From the IMG/VR virus record IMGVR_UViG_3300025000_000186, positions 1 through 43,653 of that record: a stretch of 43,653 bases of DNA; one strand, 5' to 3'. The position numbers and the translations under genes are program-made. Under the pieces are notes generated by a model, which was given only the letters and a program-made list of their open reading frames with translations, was not told the origin of the DNA and searched no databases. Positions within the stretch are counted from its first letter, which is position 1. Each line of letters starts with the position of its first letter. The stretch comes from a virus. This document shows positions 30,403 through 37,554 of this stretch, in pieces.

Positions 30403-30431
30403 TTGAATAATTCGCTAGAATGAATTATAAT
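30403..30431 (+). promoter_or_regulatory. early rightward promoter
   Basis: TTGAAT (30403-30408), 17 nt and TATAAT (30426-30431) drive the Cro-like gene and the early operon. AATTCGCT (30409-30416) lies in the spacer and recurs near 30293 on the other side of the control region, a likely operator half-site pair. Confidence 0.75.
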
Positions 30432-30462
30432 GAATTGAGATAAAAGGGAATGGGGTGATAAA

Positions 30463-30765
30463 ATGAGAGGTACAAGAATAACTGAGAAGTTTATAAAATA
30501 CATCGGCAAAAGCCCATCTGATTTTGCGGAATTCACTGACAAAATAACTTGTGCGAGGGTAAATTTTCAAAGCGGCAAAAAAAGGGGTCGCGGGTTAAAG
30601 CTTGAAGAGGCTGCAAAAAAACTTGATATATCAGCAGGGTATCTTTGCGAGCTAGAAACAGGTAAAAGAAATGTACCAAGTTATATTATAGTTAACAAAC
30701 TAGAGGACGTATACAATTTTAATCCTGGAGAATTAGCCAATTCTTTAAAGGTGGCGATAAGATGA
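30463..30765 (+). CDS. XRE-family Cro-like regulator
   Basis: This 100-aa protein is the first gene of the early rightward operon. It has a helix-turn-helix (GLKLEEAAKKLDISAGYLCE, then LETGKRNVPSYIIVNKLEDV) in the C-terminal two thirds. It has an unusual 45-residue N-terminal extension, MRGTRITEKFIKYIGKSPSD. It is preceded by AATGGGGTG and a consensus promoter, and diverges from the lysogeny repressor. By position it should antagonise the repressor operon. Confidence 0.82.
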   Translation: MRGTRITEKFIKYIGKSPSDFAEFTDKITCARVNFQSGKKRGRGLKLEEAAKKLDISAGYLCELETGKRNVPSYIIVNKLEDVYNFNPGELANSLKVAIR

Positions 30766-30884
30766 AGCGTGTCTACAAAATCGAACTATATATCGGCGAA
30801 ACTCCTGCAACGAAGGAAGAAATAAGAAAGTACCTGCAGGATAAGGCTAAAAAAGAAAAGGAATCTCTTAAAAAATTTTCTTAA
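30762..30884 (+). CDS. 40-aa lysine-rich early protein
   Basis: The start overlaps the stop of the Cro-like gene (ATGA), so it is translationally coupled. It reads MKRVYKIELYIGETPATKEE, followed by a Lys/Glu-rich helix to its end. It is too short for usual gene callers. It may modulate the Cro-like protein or host functions; unknown. Confidence 0.55.
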   Translation: MKRVYKIELYIGETPATKEEIRKYLQDKAKKEKESLKKFS

Positions 30885-31003
30885 TAATCAATCATATATC
30901 AACCCTCTCTGTAGGGCTTTAAATTCTTCAAAATGAGGACGAGTCCAGGTACTACCTTTATATACGGCTTAGCCTCTTTGAGAGGCATGAAGGAGATTTT
31001 AAT

Positions 31004-31432
31004 ATGGATGAAAGATATCTACGGTTTAAAAATAAACTATCTGCAATTGTTTCTGAGGCTAAAGACATTGTCGACAAGGAGTCACCCAAGGACTATGAAA
31101 ACAAGCAGGCCTATCGGATAGCCAATCAAATTTATGATGAGGTGGATGTTCTCTTGGATAAACTTGAATATCTATCCAAACCCGCCATTGAAGGCAAGCT
31201 TCGTGAAATGGACAATGAAAAATTCGAGCTTGTTTCTGCAGGAAAATATATTTCATATTTTTCATGCGGCAGCCGGATAGAGGTTTATGATCCAGAGGAG
31301 AAGGAATGGCACCTTGGCCGTGTAGAGCACAGAAGCGGTCAAGACGGCAGCGGTTATTATTTCTTTTGCAGATCTATGGGGAACCCATTTCTTTTCACAG
31401 GTATGCAGGCTAGAATCAGGCGGGATTACTAA
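31004..31432 (+). CDS. DUF5348-like early phage protein
   Basis: This 142-aa protein has GAAGGAG eight bases before ATG. The N-terminal 70 residues are helical (LRFKNKLSAIVSEAKDIVDK). The C-terminal part is beta-rich with FELVSAGKYISYFSCGSRIEV and GRVEHRSGQDGSGYYFF, a pattern I associate with DUF5348 phage proteins. Function unknown. A GCCTC/GAGGC hairpin (30972-30986) lies just upstream of its ribosome binding site and may affect translation. Confidence 0.6.
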   Translation: MDERYLRFKNKLSAIVSEAKDIVDKESPKDYENKQAYRIANQIYDEVDVLLDKLEYLSKPAIEGKLREMDNEKFELVSAGKYISYFSCGSRIEVYDPEEKEWHLGRVEHRSGQDGSGYYFFCRSMGNPFLFTGMQARIRRDY

Positions 31433-31434
31433 TT

Positions 31435-31785
31435 ATGGTCTACTTAATACATTTTGACAAGCCGTTTGGACATGCACAGCATTACATAGGATATACGGAC
31501 AACCTTAAGCGTAGAATGCATGATCATGAACTTGGTACCAGAGGAGCAAAGCTACTTAAGGCAGTCCGAGAGGCAGGTATAAATTTTAGAGTAGTAAGAA
31601 CCTGGCCGGATGGTGATAGAACATTTGAGCGTAAACTACATAATTGGAAGAAAAGCAGTTGTCTATGCCCGGTATGCAGGGCGGAAAAGTTGAGGGTCAA
31701 AAATGAATTGTCCGTACTATATAAACAAAGAAAAGAGGCGAATACATTGCAGGAGAGGGTTTGTAACCCGTGTAATGCATCATAA
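31435..31785 (+). CDS. GIY-YIG domain protein
   Basis: This 116-aa protein begins MVYLIHFDKPFGHAQHYIGY, giving the V/GIY and YIG elements, followed by TDNLKRRMHDH with the conserved Arg. A Cys-rich LCPVCRAEKLR segment (about residues 78-88) may bind zinc. Length and lack of a DNA-binding module make it a small stand-alone nuclease-like protein, as in many clostridial phages. It lies 2 nt after the preceding stop. Confidence 0.75.
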   Translation: MVYLIHFDKPFGHAQHYIGYTDNLKRRMHDHELGTRGAKLLKAVREAGINFRVVRTWPDGDRTFERKLHNWKKSSCLCPVCRAEKLRVKNELSVLYKQRKEANTLQERVCNPCNAS

Positions 31786-31897
31786 GTCTGGCAAAAGGAT
31801 GGACAAGCATATCTGGTGTTATTGCATGGACAAGTATACCCACTGCAGTAAGTATTTTGAATTAGAAAAGGATTGGGGGAAGGCCAATGGCAAGTAA
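31703..31897 (+). CDS. Cys-rich small protein overlapping the GIY-YIG gene
   Basis: This 64-aa protein overlaps the GIY-YIG gene by 83 nt in another frame. It begins MNCPYYINKEKRRIHCRRGF and later has WCYCMDKYTHCSKYFELEKDW. This NCPYY...C...YxxC arrangement matches a common small zinc-binding early phage protein. GAGGG lies upstream of the ATG. The long overlap is unusual but the motif makes it likely real. Confidence 0.6.
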   Translation: MNCPYYINKEKRRIHCRRGFVTRVMHHKSGKRMDKHIWCYCMDKYTHCSKYFELEKDWGKANGK

Positions 31898-32054
31898 TTT
31901 TCAGATCATTATCGTAATCCTGCTTTTATGCTTAGTAAGTTTTAGTTTTGGATGGGTAGTTCGGGATTCAAAGCCTCTAAAAATAAAGATATACAAAATC
32001 AAACGCCGCAAGCACTATAGAGTTGTACCGTATGAGTTTAATGTGAGGGTTTAA
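31887..32054 (+). CDS. 55-aa single-span membrane protein
   Basis: It starts inside the end of the preceding gene behind GGGGGAAGG. It reads MASNFQIIIVILLLCLVSFS with one N-terminal span, then a strongly basic cytoplasmic tail (IKIYKIKRRKHYR). It could anchor a complex or act as an exclusion factor. No family is recognised. Confidence 0.55.
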   Translation: MASNFQIIIVILLLCLVSFSFGWVVRDSKPLKIKIYKIKRRKHYRVVPYEFNVRV

Positions 32055-32056
32055 AT

Positions 32057-33100
32057 ATGGATGTATTCAGCTGCTGCTCCAGGTATGCGGAATGTTCCGA
32101 GAAAAGAATATGTTTATATGCTGCCGATCCGGATTATGCTGGGTGTGGTTATCGTAAGAATCTTGAGGCTGGAAGGATTTTTTATGGAATCAATGCTGGT
32201 AAGGCGGTTGCGGATGAATTTCCAAAGGTATTGGATAAGCTTCCAGGATCAAAAGAGATCCAGAAGGACACAAGTATATTTTTGCATTGCTTTAATCGGC
32301 TGTTTGCAGTCAGATCAATAGATAAGGATCTTAGTAGAAATCTGAGCTGTGAGCAGGCCGATAAAATTGAGACTGCCTTTGCAGAATCGAACATACCGTA
32401 TAAACTGCAGATTGATTCTTTGGCTAACTGTGTTATTGATTATCCTACAGAAGAAGATCCTGCTCCTGCGAATTCCAAGGTAGTTTTCGAAGTTGATAAT
32501 GAGGAGTTCCACTTGTTAAATTATAATACCTGGCTTATTAAAAAGCGAATAGCAGAGGCTATTGTTAAAGCCTTTGATAATCACTTTATAAAGGCAAGGG
32601 TCGAACTTCGCGGGCAGTATGCAAATATTGATAGGGCTGCAGTTTACAATGCGAAAAGGGTTTTCAAAGTTGAGGTAATTGACAAAAGGCAGACTCCAAA
32701 TAAAGACGGAAAGCCCAATGTTCAGGCTTCAATGTTTGATTCACCTCAGGTAATTCCGGAATCTACTCCAAATATAATCCTTAAACTACCGGTTAAGACT
32801 AAAGAAATTGAACCTGTACCGGTGCTTATATCGACAGAGGCTATAGTTATCGCCAAGGACATGTATTGGGGTACCTATCGAGGGCAGTTGGTTGGTGCAT
32901 ACAATAGAGTTTTGACGGATATCAAAATGGCTCAAGTAAGGATTATAGAAATGTTGGAGCCTCCCAAGCAGCATGCAATTCTGGAGAAGAGGGCTAAGTT
33001 CCCGAGGGATCCTTATCCGGCTAACTCTGTTCAGGTGTTTTACATGGACAACTGCGAGGAGGAGGCAGGAGCTCATGAAAGCTTATGTGCCACCGGATGA
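32057..33100 (+). CDS. Cys-cluster protein of unknown function
   Basis: This 347-aa protein begins MDVFSCCSRYAECSEKRICL and continues with CGYRKNLEAGRIFYG. Six Cys within about 30 residues form a probable zinc or iron-sulfur site that recurs in clostridial phage and host proteins. The middle region (about residues 65-190) is mixed alpha/beta, and the C-terminal region includes VLISTEAIVIAKDMYWGTYR. The cluster sits between small early genes and a two-HTH protein. I do not recognise an enzymatic motif. A nucleic-acid-binding or host-takeover role is possible. Confidence 0.6.
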   Translation: MDVFSCCSRYAECSEKRICLYAADPDYAGCGYRKNLEAGRIFYGINAGKAVADEFPKVLDKLPGSKEIQKDTSIFLHCFNRLFAVRSIDKDLSRNLSCEQADKIETAFAESNIPYKLQIDSLANCVIDYPTEEDPAPANSKVVFEVDNEEFHLLNYNTWLIKKRIAEAIVKAFDNHFIKARVELRGQYANIDRAAVYNAKRVFKVEVIDKRQTPNKDGKPNVQASMFDSPQVIPESTPNIILKLPVKTKEIEPVPVLISTEAIVIAKDMYWGTYRGQLVGAYNRVLTDIKMAQVRIIEMLEPPKQHAILEKRAKFPRDPYPANSVQVFYMDNCEEEAGAHESLCATG

Positions 33101-33251
33101 TAATCCGCACAAAATTAGTCAAAGATGCTTCACTGAGGATCAGATAAAGGATATCCGGGAACTAAGGGAAACCGGATGGACTTATAAGCAAATAGGAGAT
33201 AAGTACTTTTGTTCAAGGGAAACGGTTAGGCGGTACTGTGTAAAGTATTGA
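33075..33251 (+). CDS. small helix-turn-helix protein
   Basis: This 58-aa protein overlaps the previous gene by 26 nt and starts behind GAGGAGGCAGGAG. It has FTEDQIKDIRELRETGWTYK followed by QIGDKYFCSRETVRRYC, a clear resolvase/Psq-like helix-turn-helix. It is too short for most gene callers. Probably an early transcription regulator. Confidence 0.7.
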   Translation: MKAYVPPDDNPHKISQRCFTEDQIKDIRELRETGWTYKQIGDKYFCSRETVRRYCVKY

Positions 33252-33268
33252 TGCTGGAGGTAAAAGCA

Positions 33269-33421
33269 ATGAAACATTTAGTTGGTAGTATTCTTATATT
33301 TGTGTTTTTGGATATAGCTCTTGCACTGATCTGGATCAAGGAGTCAGGTAAATATGTTAGCTCTGAATTTATCAAGTGGCTCTTGGCTGCAGCAATTATT
33401 CTAGCATTTATATTCTTTTAA
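33269..33421 (+). CDS. 50-aa two-span membrane protein
   Basis: ATG lies behind TGGAGG. The sequence begins MKHLVGSILIFVFLDIALAL and has a second hydrophobic stretch, LLAAAIILAFIFF, at the end. It is probably a membrane hairpin. Function unknown; early expression suggests host modification or exclusion. Confidence 0.5.
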   Translation: MKHLVGSILIFVFLDIALALIWIKESGKYVSSEFIKWLLAAAIILAFIFF

Positions 33422-33467
33422 GGAATATGAAGCTTGCATAATAATCTTGATACAGGAGTTGATCAGA

Positions 33468-34697
33468 ATGTCATTGGAAGAGTTGAAAATTGGTGATGAA
33501 GTAAATGTATATGATAAGTATAAACGAGATTACAGGGGCTTTGGGAATCCCCAGCCAGGATACCATTTAAAGTGTAAAGGAACTATAGCGGAATTGAAGT
33601 CGGAATATATTCTTGTTGATCGAGGATATAAAGAGAGATTTGATATTTTAGATTTTCGTGTCAGACGGTACCGTATATTTAAAGCCTGTGGATCCGAAGT
33701 TAAGTTTACTCCTCTTCCAGATAAGGTGGCAATAGATGAGGCCCAGAAACGGAAAGCTCATGAGGAATATATGAATTCACCTGCAGGTAAAGGTGAAAAG
33801 GCAAGTGAAGAGAGACGTAAGGCTGGACTAACAATAAAATGGGAAAAAGTAAAGCAACTCCTGGATGCTGGTAAAACTCCGGAAGAAGCTGCAGCAAAAT
33901 TGAATTCAACTATATGGATAGTAAAAGGACTGATGACCAGGTACAAATATAAAATAAGAGAGGATGATAATGAAATGGCAATGATGACCAAGGATGTAGT
34001 GAAAAAAATGGCAGCAGACGGTATGGACACAGAAAGTATAGCGAAACATTTTGAAGCATCGTATCCCAATGCTAAAGCGAGTGTAATTAAAGCGAAGGTA
34101 ACAATGCTCCTGAGCGGGAAAAGCACTCGCCCGAAAGAGCCTAAAGAGCCTAAAAAGGCAAAAACATCTGAACCCGATACCAAAGAATACATTATAAAGC
34201 ATGATGAGGCCGTGGAAAATATTTCTGTACCACTGCCTATTCCTGAAGATAAAGCGGAACAAGTGGAAAAAATGTTTGAAAAAATGGATAAAACCAAGGA
34301 GAAACAAAGAACAGGTATCGGTATTAATCCAGAATTTGAAAAGGCGTTCGAAAGGGTTTTGAGTAATACTGAAGAAAAACACACCAAAACTATATTCGTG
34401 GAAACTGATGAAAAATTCATTGCAACCATTGAGGAAGAGGAACAGTTGAAGCTCGAAAGAGATAATCTTCAATTTCAAAATAAGCTTCTTGGAATGAGAG
34501 AAAAAGATATGGAAGCTTGCCGGATTAAGCATAAGCCTCTATTGAAACCAAAGTGCCTGGTGGGTGAAGCATCTGGAAGAGAATATTCATTCTTGGATAG
34601 TGGAATAGGTATATCTGAAGGATCTTTTATTGTATGGGAAGAGCTTGAGTTTGTTATTGCGGAGCTGCAGGCCGTCAGGGATATGAAAAGCGCATAA
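33468..34697 (+). CDS. large early protein with two HTH-like segments
   Basis: This is a 409-aa protein from ATG 33468, nine bases after AGGAG; TTG 33447 is unlikely. An SH3-like or beta N-terminus (EELKIGDEVNVYDKYK) precedes two helix-turn-helix-like stretches: VKQLLDAGKTPEEAAAKLNS (about 130-150) and MAADGMDTESIAKHFEASYP (about 185-205). A Lys/Pro-rich linker and a coiled coil (KLERDNLQFQNKLLG) follow. It ends with a small compact domain. I do not recognise the family; a DNA-binding regulator or recombination mediator fits the layout. Confidence 0.55.
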   Translation: MSLEELKIGDEVNVYDKYKRDYRGFGNPQPGYHLKCKGTIAELKSEYILVDRGYKERFDILDFRVRRYRIFKACGSEVKFTPLPDKVAIDEAQKRKAHEEYMNSPAGKGEKASEERRKAGLTIKWEKVKQLLDAGKTPEEAAAKLNSTIWIVKGLMTRYKYKIREDDNEMAMMTKDVVKKMAADGMDTESIAKHFEASYPNAKASVIKAKVTMLLSGKSTRPKEPKEPKKAKTSEPDTKEYIIKHDEAVENISVPLPIPEDKAEQVEKMFEKMDKTKEKQRTGIGINPEFEKAFERVLSNTEEKHTKTIFVETDEKFIATIEEEEQLKLERDNLQFQNKLLGMREKDMEACRIKHKPLLKPKCLVGEASGREYSFLDSGIGISEGSFIVWEELEFVIAELQAVRDMKSA

Positions 34698-34716
34698 TCA
34701 GAAGGAGTGAGAGTCT

Positions 34717-35037
34717 TTGAATCCTAAGAGCTTAATAAAAGCACTACGAGAAACTGATGATTATATAGAAAAAATCTATCTCAACGGTGGATGTTATCAG
34801 TTTTATAAATTCCTCAAAGCCGTATATCCCAAAGCAGTACCCTATTTATCACAAGATAAACAGCACGTTGTTACAAAGATATGTTCCTGCTTTTATGATA
34901 TCACAGGGCGGGTAAGCGGAAGATTTCATATCCTTATGGAAATGTCGGATATTAAAATGTGCGAAAAATGGAGCTTTTGTAAGAATAACTGGCTATTTAG
35001 AGACTGCCCAAACTGTGGAGAGTATGTTAGTGCATAA
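34717..35037 (+). CDS. conserved early phage protein with CxxC
   Basis: This 106-aa protein starts at TTG behind GAAGGAG. It contains LNGGCYQFYKFLKAVYPKAV and ends with CPNCGEY. I recognise the GGCYQFY...P pattern from other clostridial phages, without a known function. The C-terminal CxxC suggests a metal site. It lies in a run of tightly packed small early genes. Confidence 0.6.
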   Translation: MNPKSLIKALRETDDYIEKIYLNGGCYQFYKFLKAVYPKAVPYLSQDKQHVVTKICSCFYDITGRVSGRFHILMEMSDIKMCEKWSFCKNNWLFRDCPNCGEYVSA

Positions 35038-35070
35038 AAATAAAAATAATGCGCGGAAGGAGTTGGATGT

Positions 35071-35220
35071 ATGCAAGACAAAACTAAATGCCCTATATGT
35101 GGCAAAACGATGTTTTTAACCATGGAAGTTAGTCCACCAAAGACATATCTGCAATGCAGAAATGCTGAATGCATTAATTATAAAGAATATCCTGTAAGGA
35201 ATGCGAAGGAGGGCTTATGA
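35071..35220 (+). CDS. 49-aa zinc-ribbon protein
   Basis: ATG follows AAGGAGT. The protein begins MQDKTKCPICGKTMFLTMEV and has a second pair, CRNAEC, giving a four-cysteine zinc ribbon. Its stop overlaps the next start (ATGA). It could bind nucleic acid or host RNA polymerase; unknown. Confidence 0.6.
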   Translation: MQDKTKCPICGKTMFLTMEVSPPKTYLQCRNAECINYKEYPVRNAKEGL

Positions 35221-35384
35221 ATTTTGAACAAGAAATTGCCAAAATTAAGGCTGTCATAGAAGAACAATCCAAAAAGAAAACTAATGATGATAAGGGAAAT
35301 ATAGGTACTCCCCGAACTTATCGCTATGGAATTATTACCGGGCTGCACATGGCAATAGAAATTCTTGAAAAGGAAGGATGTTGA
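35217..35384 (+). CDS. 55-aa helical early protein
   Basis: The start overlaps the preceding stop and is coupled to it through GAAGGAGGG. It begins MNFEQEIAKIKAVIEEQSKK, has a polar middle, and closes with YRYGIITGLHMAIEILEKEG. Helical and soluble in appearance. Function unknown. Confidence 0.5.
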   Translation: MNFEQEIAKIKAVIEEQSKKKTNDDKGNIGTPRTYRYGIITGLHMAIEILEKEGC

Positions 35385-35386
35385 CA

Positions 35387-35665
35387 ATGTTTCTTATGGT
35401 TACAAAAACAGATAATATAGATGAATTTATGGAGTCTGAAACCTTTAAATCCTTTGATAAAGAGGTTAGAGAATACAAGGACAGAGTTGAAAAAGAACAT
35501 CTGGACTCCTTAAAAAATAATGTTCAGAAGAAAATATTTACTGATTGGTGCAATGGAATTTGTGTATCTTCTGAGGAATATATCAAGGCAAATAACATTT
35601 CCAAAGAGGATGATTATGAAGCGCATTCTGCCATTTTATCGGTAGTATCATTGGGATTAGGTTAA
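35387..35665 (+). CDS. 92-aa hypothetical early protein
   Basis: ATG 35387 is preferred because GGAAGGA lies at normal distance; ATG 35378 is inside that site. It starts MFLMVTKTDNIDEFMESETF and is acidic and helical, with KKIFTDWCNGICVSSEEYIK in the centre. No motif is recognised. The following gap holds an ACCGC/GCGGT hairpin. Confidence 0.5.
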   Translation: MFLMVTKTDNIDEFMESETFKSFDKEVREYKDRVEKEHLDSLKNNVQKKIFTDWCNGICVSSEEYIKANNISKEDDYEAHSAILSVVSLGLG

Positions 35666-35713
35666 CCGCACAATATTGGGAAAATGCGCGGTAAGAAAGG
35701 GGGTAAGAGACTT

Positions 35714-35947
35714 ATGAAAAATACACTTGGCGATTTGAATAACCATTTATTTGCTCAACTTGAAAGGTTGAATGATGAGGATTTGAAAGGCGAGGAGCTT
35801 CAGGAAGAAATTCATCGTGCGAAGGCGGTTACTTCGGTTGCGGCCCAAATAATAGCAAACGGCTCATTGCTGGTTGAAGCTAAAAAGCTGGTGAAGGAAA
35901 CATCGGATCCGGATATCAAGAAATTGCCGCCAATGTTGGAGGGATAA
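35714..35947 (+). CDS. conserved small phage protein before the HNH gene
   Basis: This is a 77-aa protein from ATG 35714 behind AAAGGGGG; ATG 35684 has no good site. It reads MKNTLGDLNNHLFAQLERLN, with ELQEEIHRAKAVTSVAAQII in the second half. I recognise this helical protein as very common in Firmicutes phages, often followed by an HNH endonuclease gene as here. Its function is unknown. Confidence 0.7.
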   Translation: MKNTLGDLNNHLFAQLERLNDEDLKGEELQEEIHRAKAVTSVAAQIIANGSLLVEAKKLVKETSDPDIKKLPPMLEG

Positions 35948-35950
35948 TTT

Positions 35951-36565
35951 GTGAATCGTAAATACAATAACGAACATATTGAATGGCTAAAGAAAAATAT
36001 CAACGGGTGCCATTTCGAGGAATTGACGGACTTGTTTAATGAGCGATTTGGAATGGGTTTGAGGGTTTGTGCAATGGTTTCAATGGCTGCTCGATATGGG
36101 CTGCACAATGGTCTAAATACACGGATCACGGAAAGCAATGTGAGCACTCAGTTCAAGAAAGGCTTTATTCCATGGAACAAAGGTAAGATGGGATCCGGAG
36201 GTTGGGAGCCTACACAATTTAAAAAAGGACAGATGCCTGTCAACTATAGACCTGTAGGCAGTGAGAGGGTTAATACAGAAGACTATGTGGAAATAAAGGT
36301 TGCGGATCCCAGAACGTGGACATACAAGCATGTTTTTATTTGGGAGGAACACAACGGACTTGTACCTAAGGGGCATGTAGTTATATTCGGGGATGGCAAC
36401 CGGCGAAATTTTGATTCCGGAAACCTGATCTTGGTATCTAAGAAACAGCTGGTAAGGCTGAACCAAAGCCACTTGATACAAAATGATGCTGATTTGACCA
36501 GGACGGCTATTATTATGACAGATATACATCAGAAGATCAGCGAAAGGAGAAAGGCGACACGATGA
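35951..36565 (+). CDS. HNH endonuclease (homing-type)
   Basis: This is a 204-aa protein from GTG 35951. N-terminal residues (YNNEHIEWLKKNINGCHFEE) form an HTH-like segment. FKKGFIPWNKGK and FKKGQMPVNYRPVGSER repeats follow, typical DNA-binding modules in this group. The HNH core lies at about residues 125-165: YKHVFIWEEHNGLVPKGHVV, then FGDGNRRNFDSGNL. One of the usual His positions is Phe (VVIFGDGN), a known variation. It overlaps the radical SAM gene. It may nick DNA for replication or recombination. Confidence 0.82.
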   Translation: MNRKYNNEHIEWLKKNINGCHFEELTDLFNERFGMGLRVCAMVSMAARYGLHNGLNTRITESNVSTQFKKGFIPWNKGKMGSGGWEPTQFKKGQMPVNYRPVGSERVNTEDYVEIKVADPRTWTYKHVFIWEEHNGLVPKGHVVIFGDGNRRNFDSGNLILVSKKQLVRLNQSHLIQNDADLTRTAIIMTDIHQKISERRKATR

Positions 36566-37554
36566 AAGTATTACTAATTGATCATGATGGCAAGTTGCCT
36601 AATCTGGCATTGATGAAGATCTCCACATGGTATAAGTCCAAAGACCATGATGTATATCTTAATAATTGTATTGGTAAACCTGACAAGGTTTATATATCAA
36701 CACTATTTACCTGGAACCGGGAGAAAGTTGAAAAGCTTATGCAGGATTATCCGGGCGTTGATGTCGGTGGTACCGGTTGGGACTTAAATAAAGATCTTTC
36801 ACCAGAAATTGAAGTCTGTAAACCAGATTATAATCTGTATAAGGTTGATCATATCCTGCCGAGGATCCAGGGAGGTATAGCGACAAAGGAAAGCAAGCAA
36901 AAGAAGGCTGAAACTATAGTGAATGCGGGGATAGGGTTTACAAGCAGGGGTTGCGTCCGGAATTGCGGATTCTGTTTTGTGCCTCCTAAAGAAGGCAAAT
37001 TTCATCAGGTATCTGAGATAAAGGATTTATTGAATTCTCGGAGCAATGTGCTTATACTACTGGACAATAATTTGACTGCGGATCCTGATGTGGTTGAGAA
37101 ACTTCATGAAATAAGGGATAGAGGATTGACTGTGGACATAAGTCAAGGTATTGATATTAGGCTTATTACACCTGAGATAGCTCATGCTTTGTCAGAAGTT
37201 AAGCACTTGCGAAGCATTCATTACGCATGGGATTTAATGTGTTTTGAAAGAAATATTATTGAGGGAATAAAGTTATTCAAGGGTTTTATTAAGGAATGGC
37301 GGCATATGTGCTTTATGTTGACTGGTTACAATACAAGTTTTGAAGAGGATATGTACCGATTTCGAAGGCTCACAGAACTAAAAGTAAAACCTTATGTTAT
37401 GCCGTATAACAAACAATTCCGAGATGAAAAACATTTTCATTTTACTGGATGGGTTAATAGTCGGAAACATACTGTATGTAGTTTCGAAGAGTATTTGCCT
37501 TGGGTTAAGGCTCAGATTAATAAAAAACATATCTTGAAAGGGGTAAAATTATGA
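36562..37554 (+). CDS. radical SAM enzyme
   Basis: This 330-aa enzyme contains CVRNCGFC with C131, C135 and C138, the CxxxCxxC site for the [4Fe-4S]-SAM cluster. The N-terminal 100 residues (KVLLIDHDGKLPNLALMKIS, then PDKVYISTLFTWNR and VGGTGW) resemble a B12-binding-like Rossmann domain. The core then continues as a TIM-barrel type with LLDNNLTADPDVVEKL. The substrate is unknown. Its genes overlap HNH and ParB, tying it to DNA metabolism. Nucleic-acid modification is one idea; no thymidylate hydroxymethylase or similar partner is present. Confidence 0.85.
   Translation: MKVLLIDHDGKLPNLALMKISTWYKSKDHDVYLNNCIGKPDKVYISTLFTWNREKVEKLMQDYPGVDVGGTGWDLNKDLSPEIEVCKPDYNLYKVDHILPRIQGGIATKESKQKKAETIVNAGIGFTSRGCVRNCGFCFVPPKEGKFHQVSEIKDLLNSRSNVLILLDNNLTADPDVVEKLHEIRDRGLTVDISQGIDIRLITPEIAHALSEVKHLRSIHYAWDLMCFERNIIEGIKLFKGFIKEWRHMCFMLTGYNTSFEEDMYRFRRLTELKVKPYVMPYNKQFRDEKHFHFTGWVNSRKHTVCSFEEYLPWVKAQINKKHILKGVKL

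Noticed and set aside
33758-34532. Two long minus-strand ORFs opposite the two-HTH early protein
   Set aside because: They are hydrophobic and Ser/Phe-rich antisense readings of a Lys/Glu-rich gene, without ribosome binding sites, in a uniformly rightward operon.
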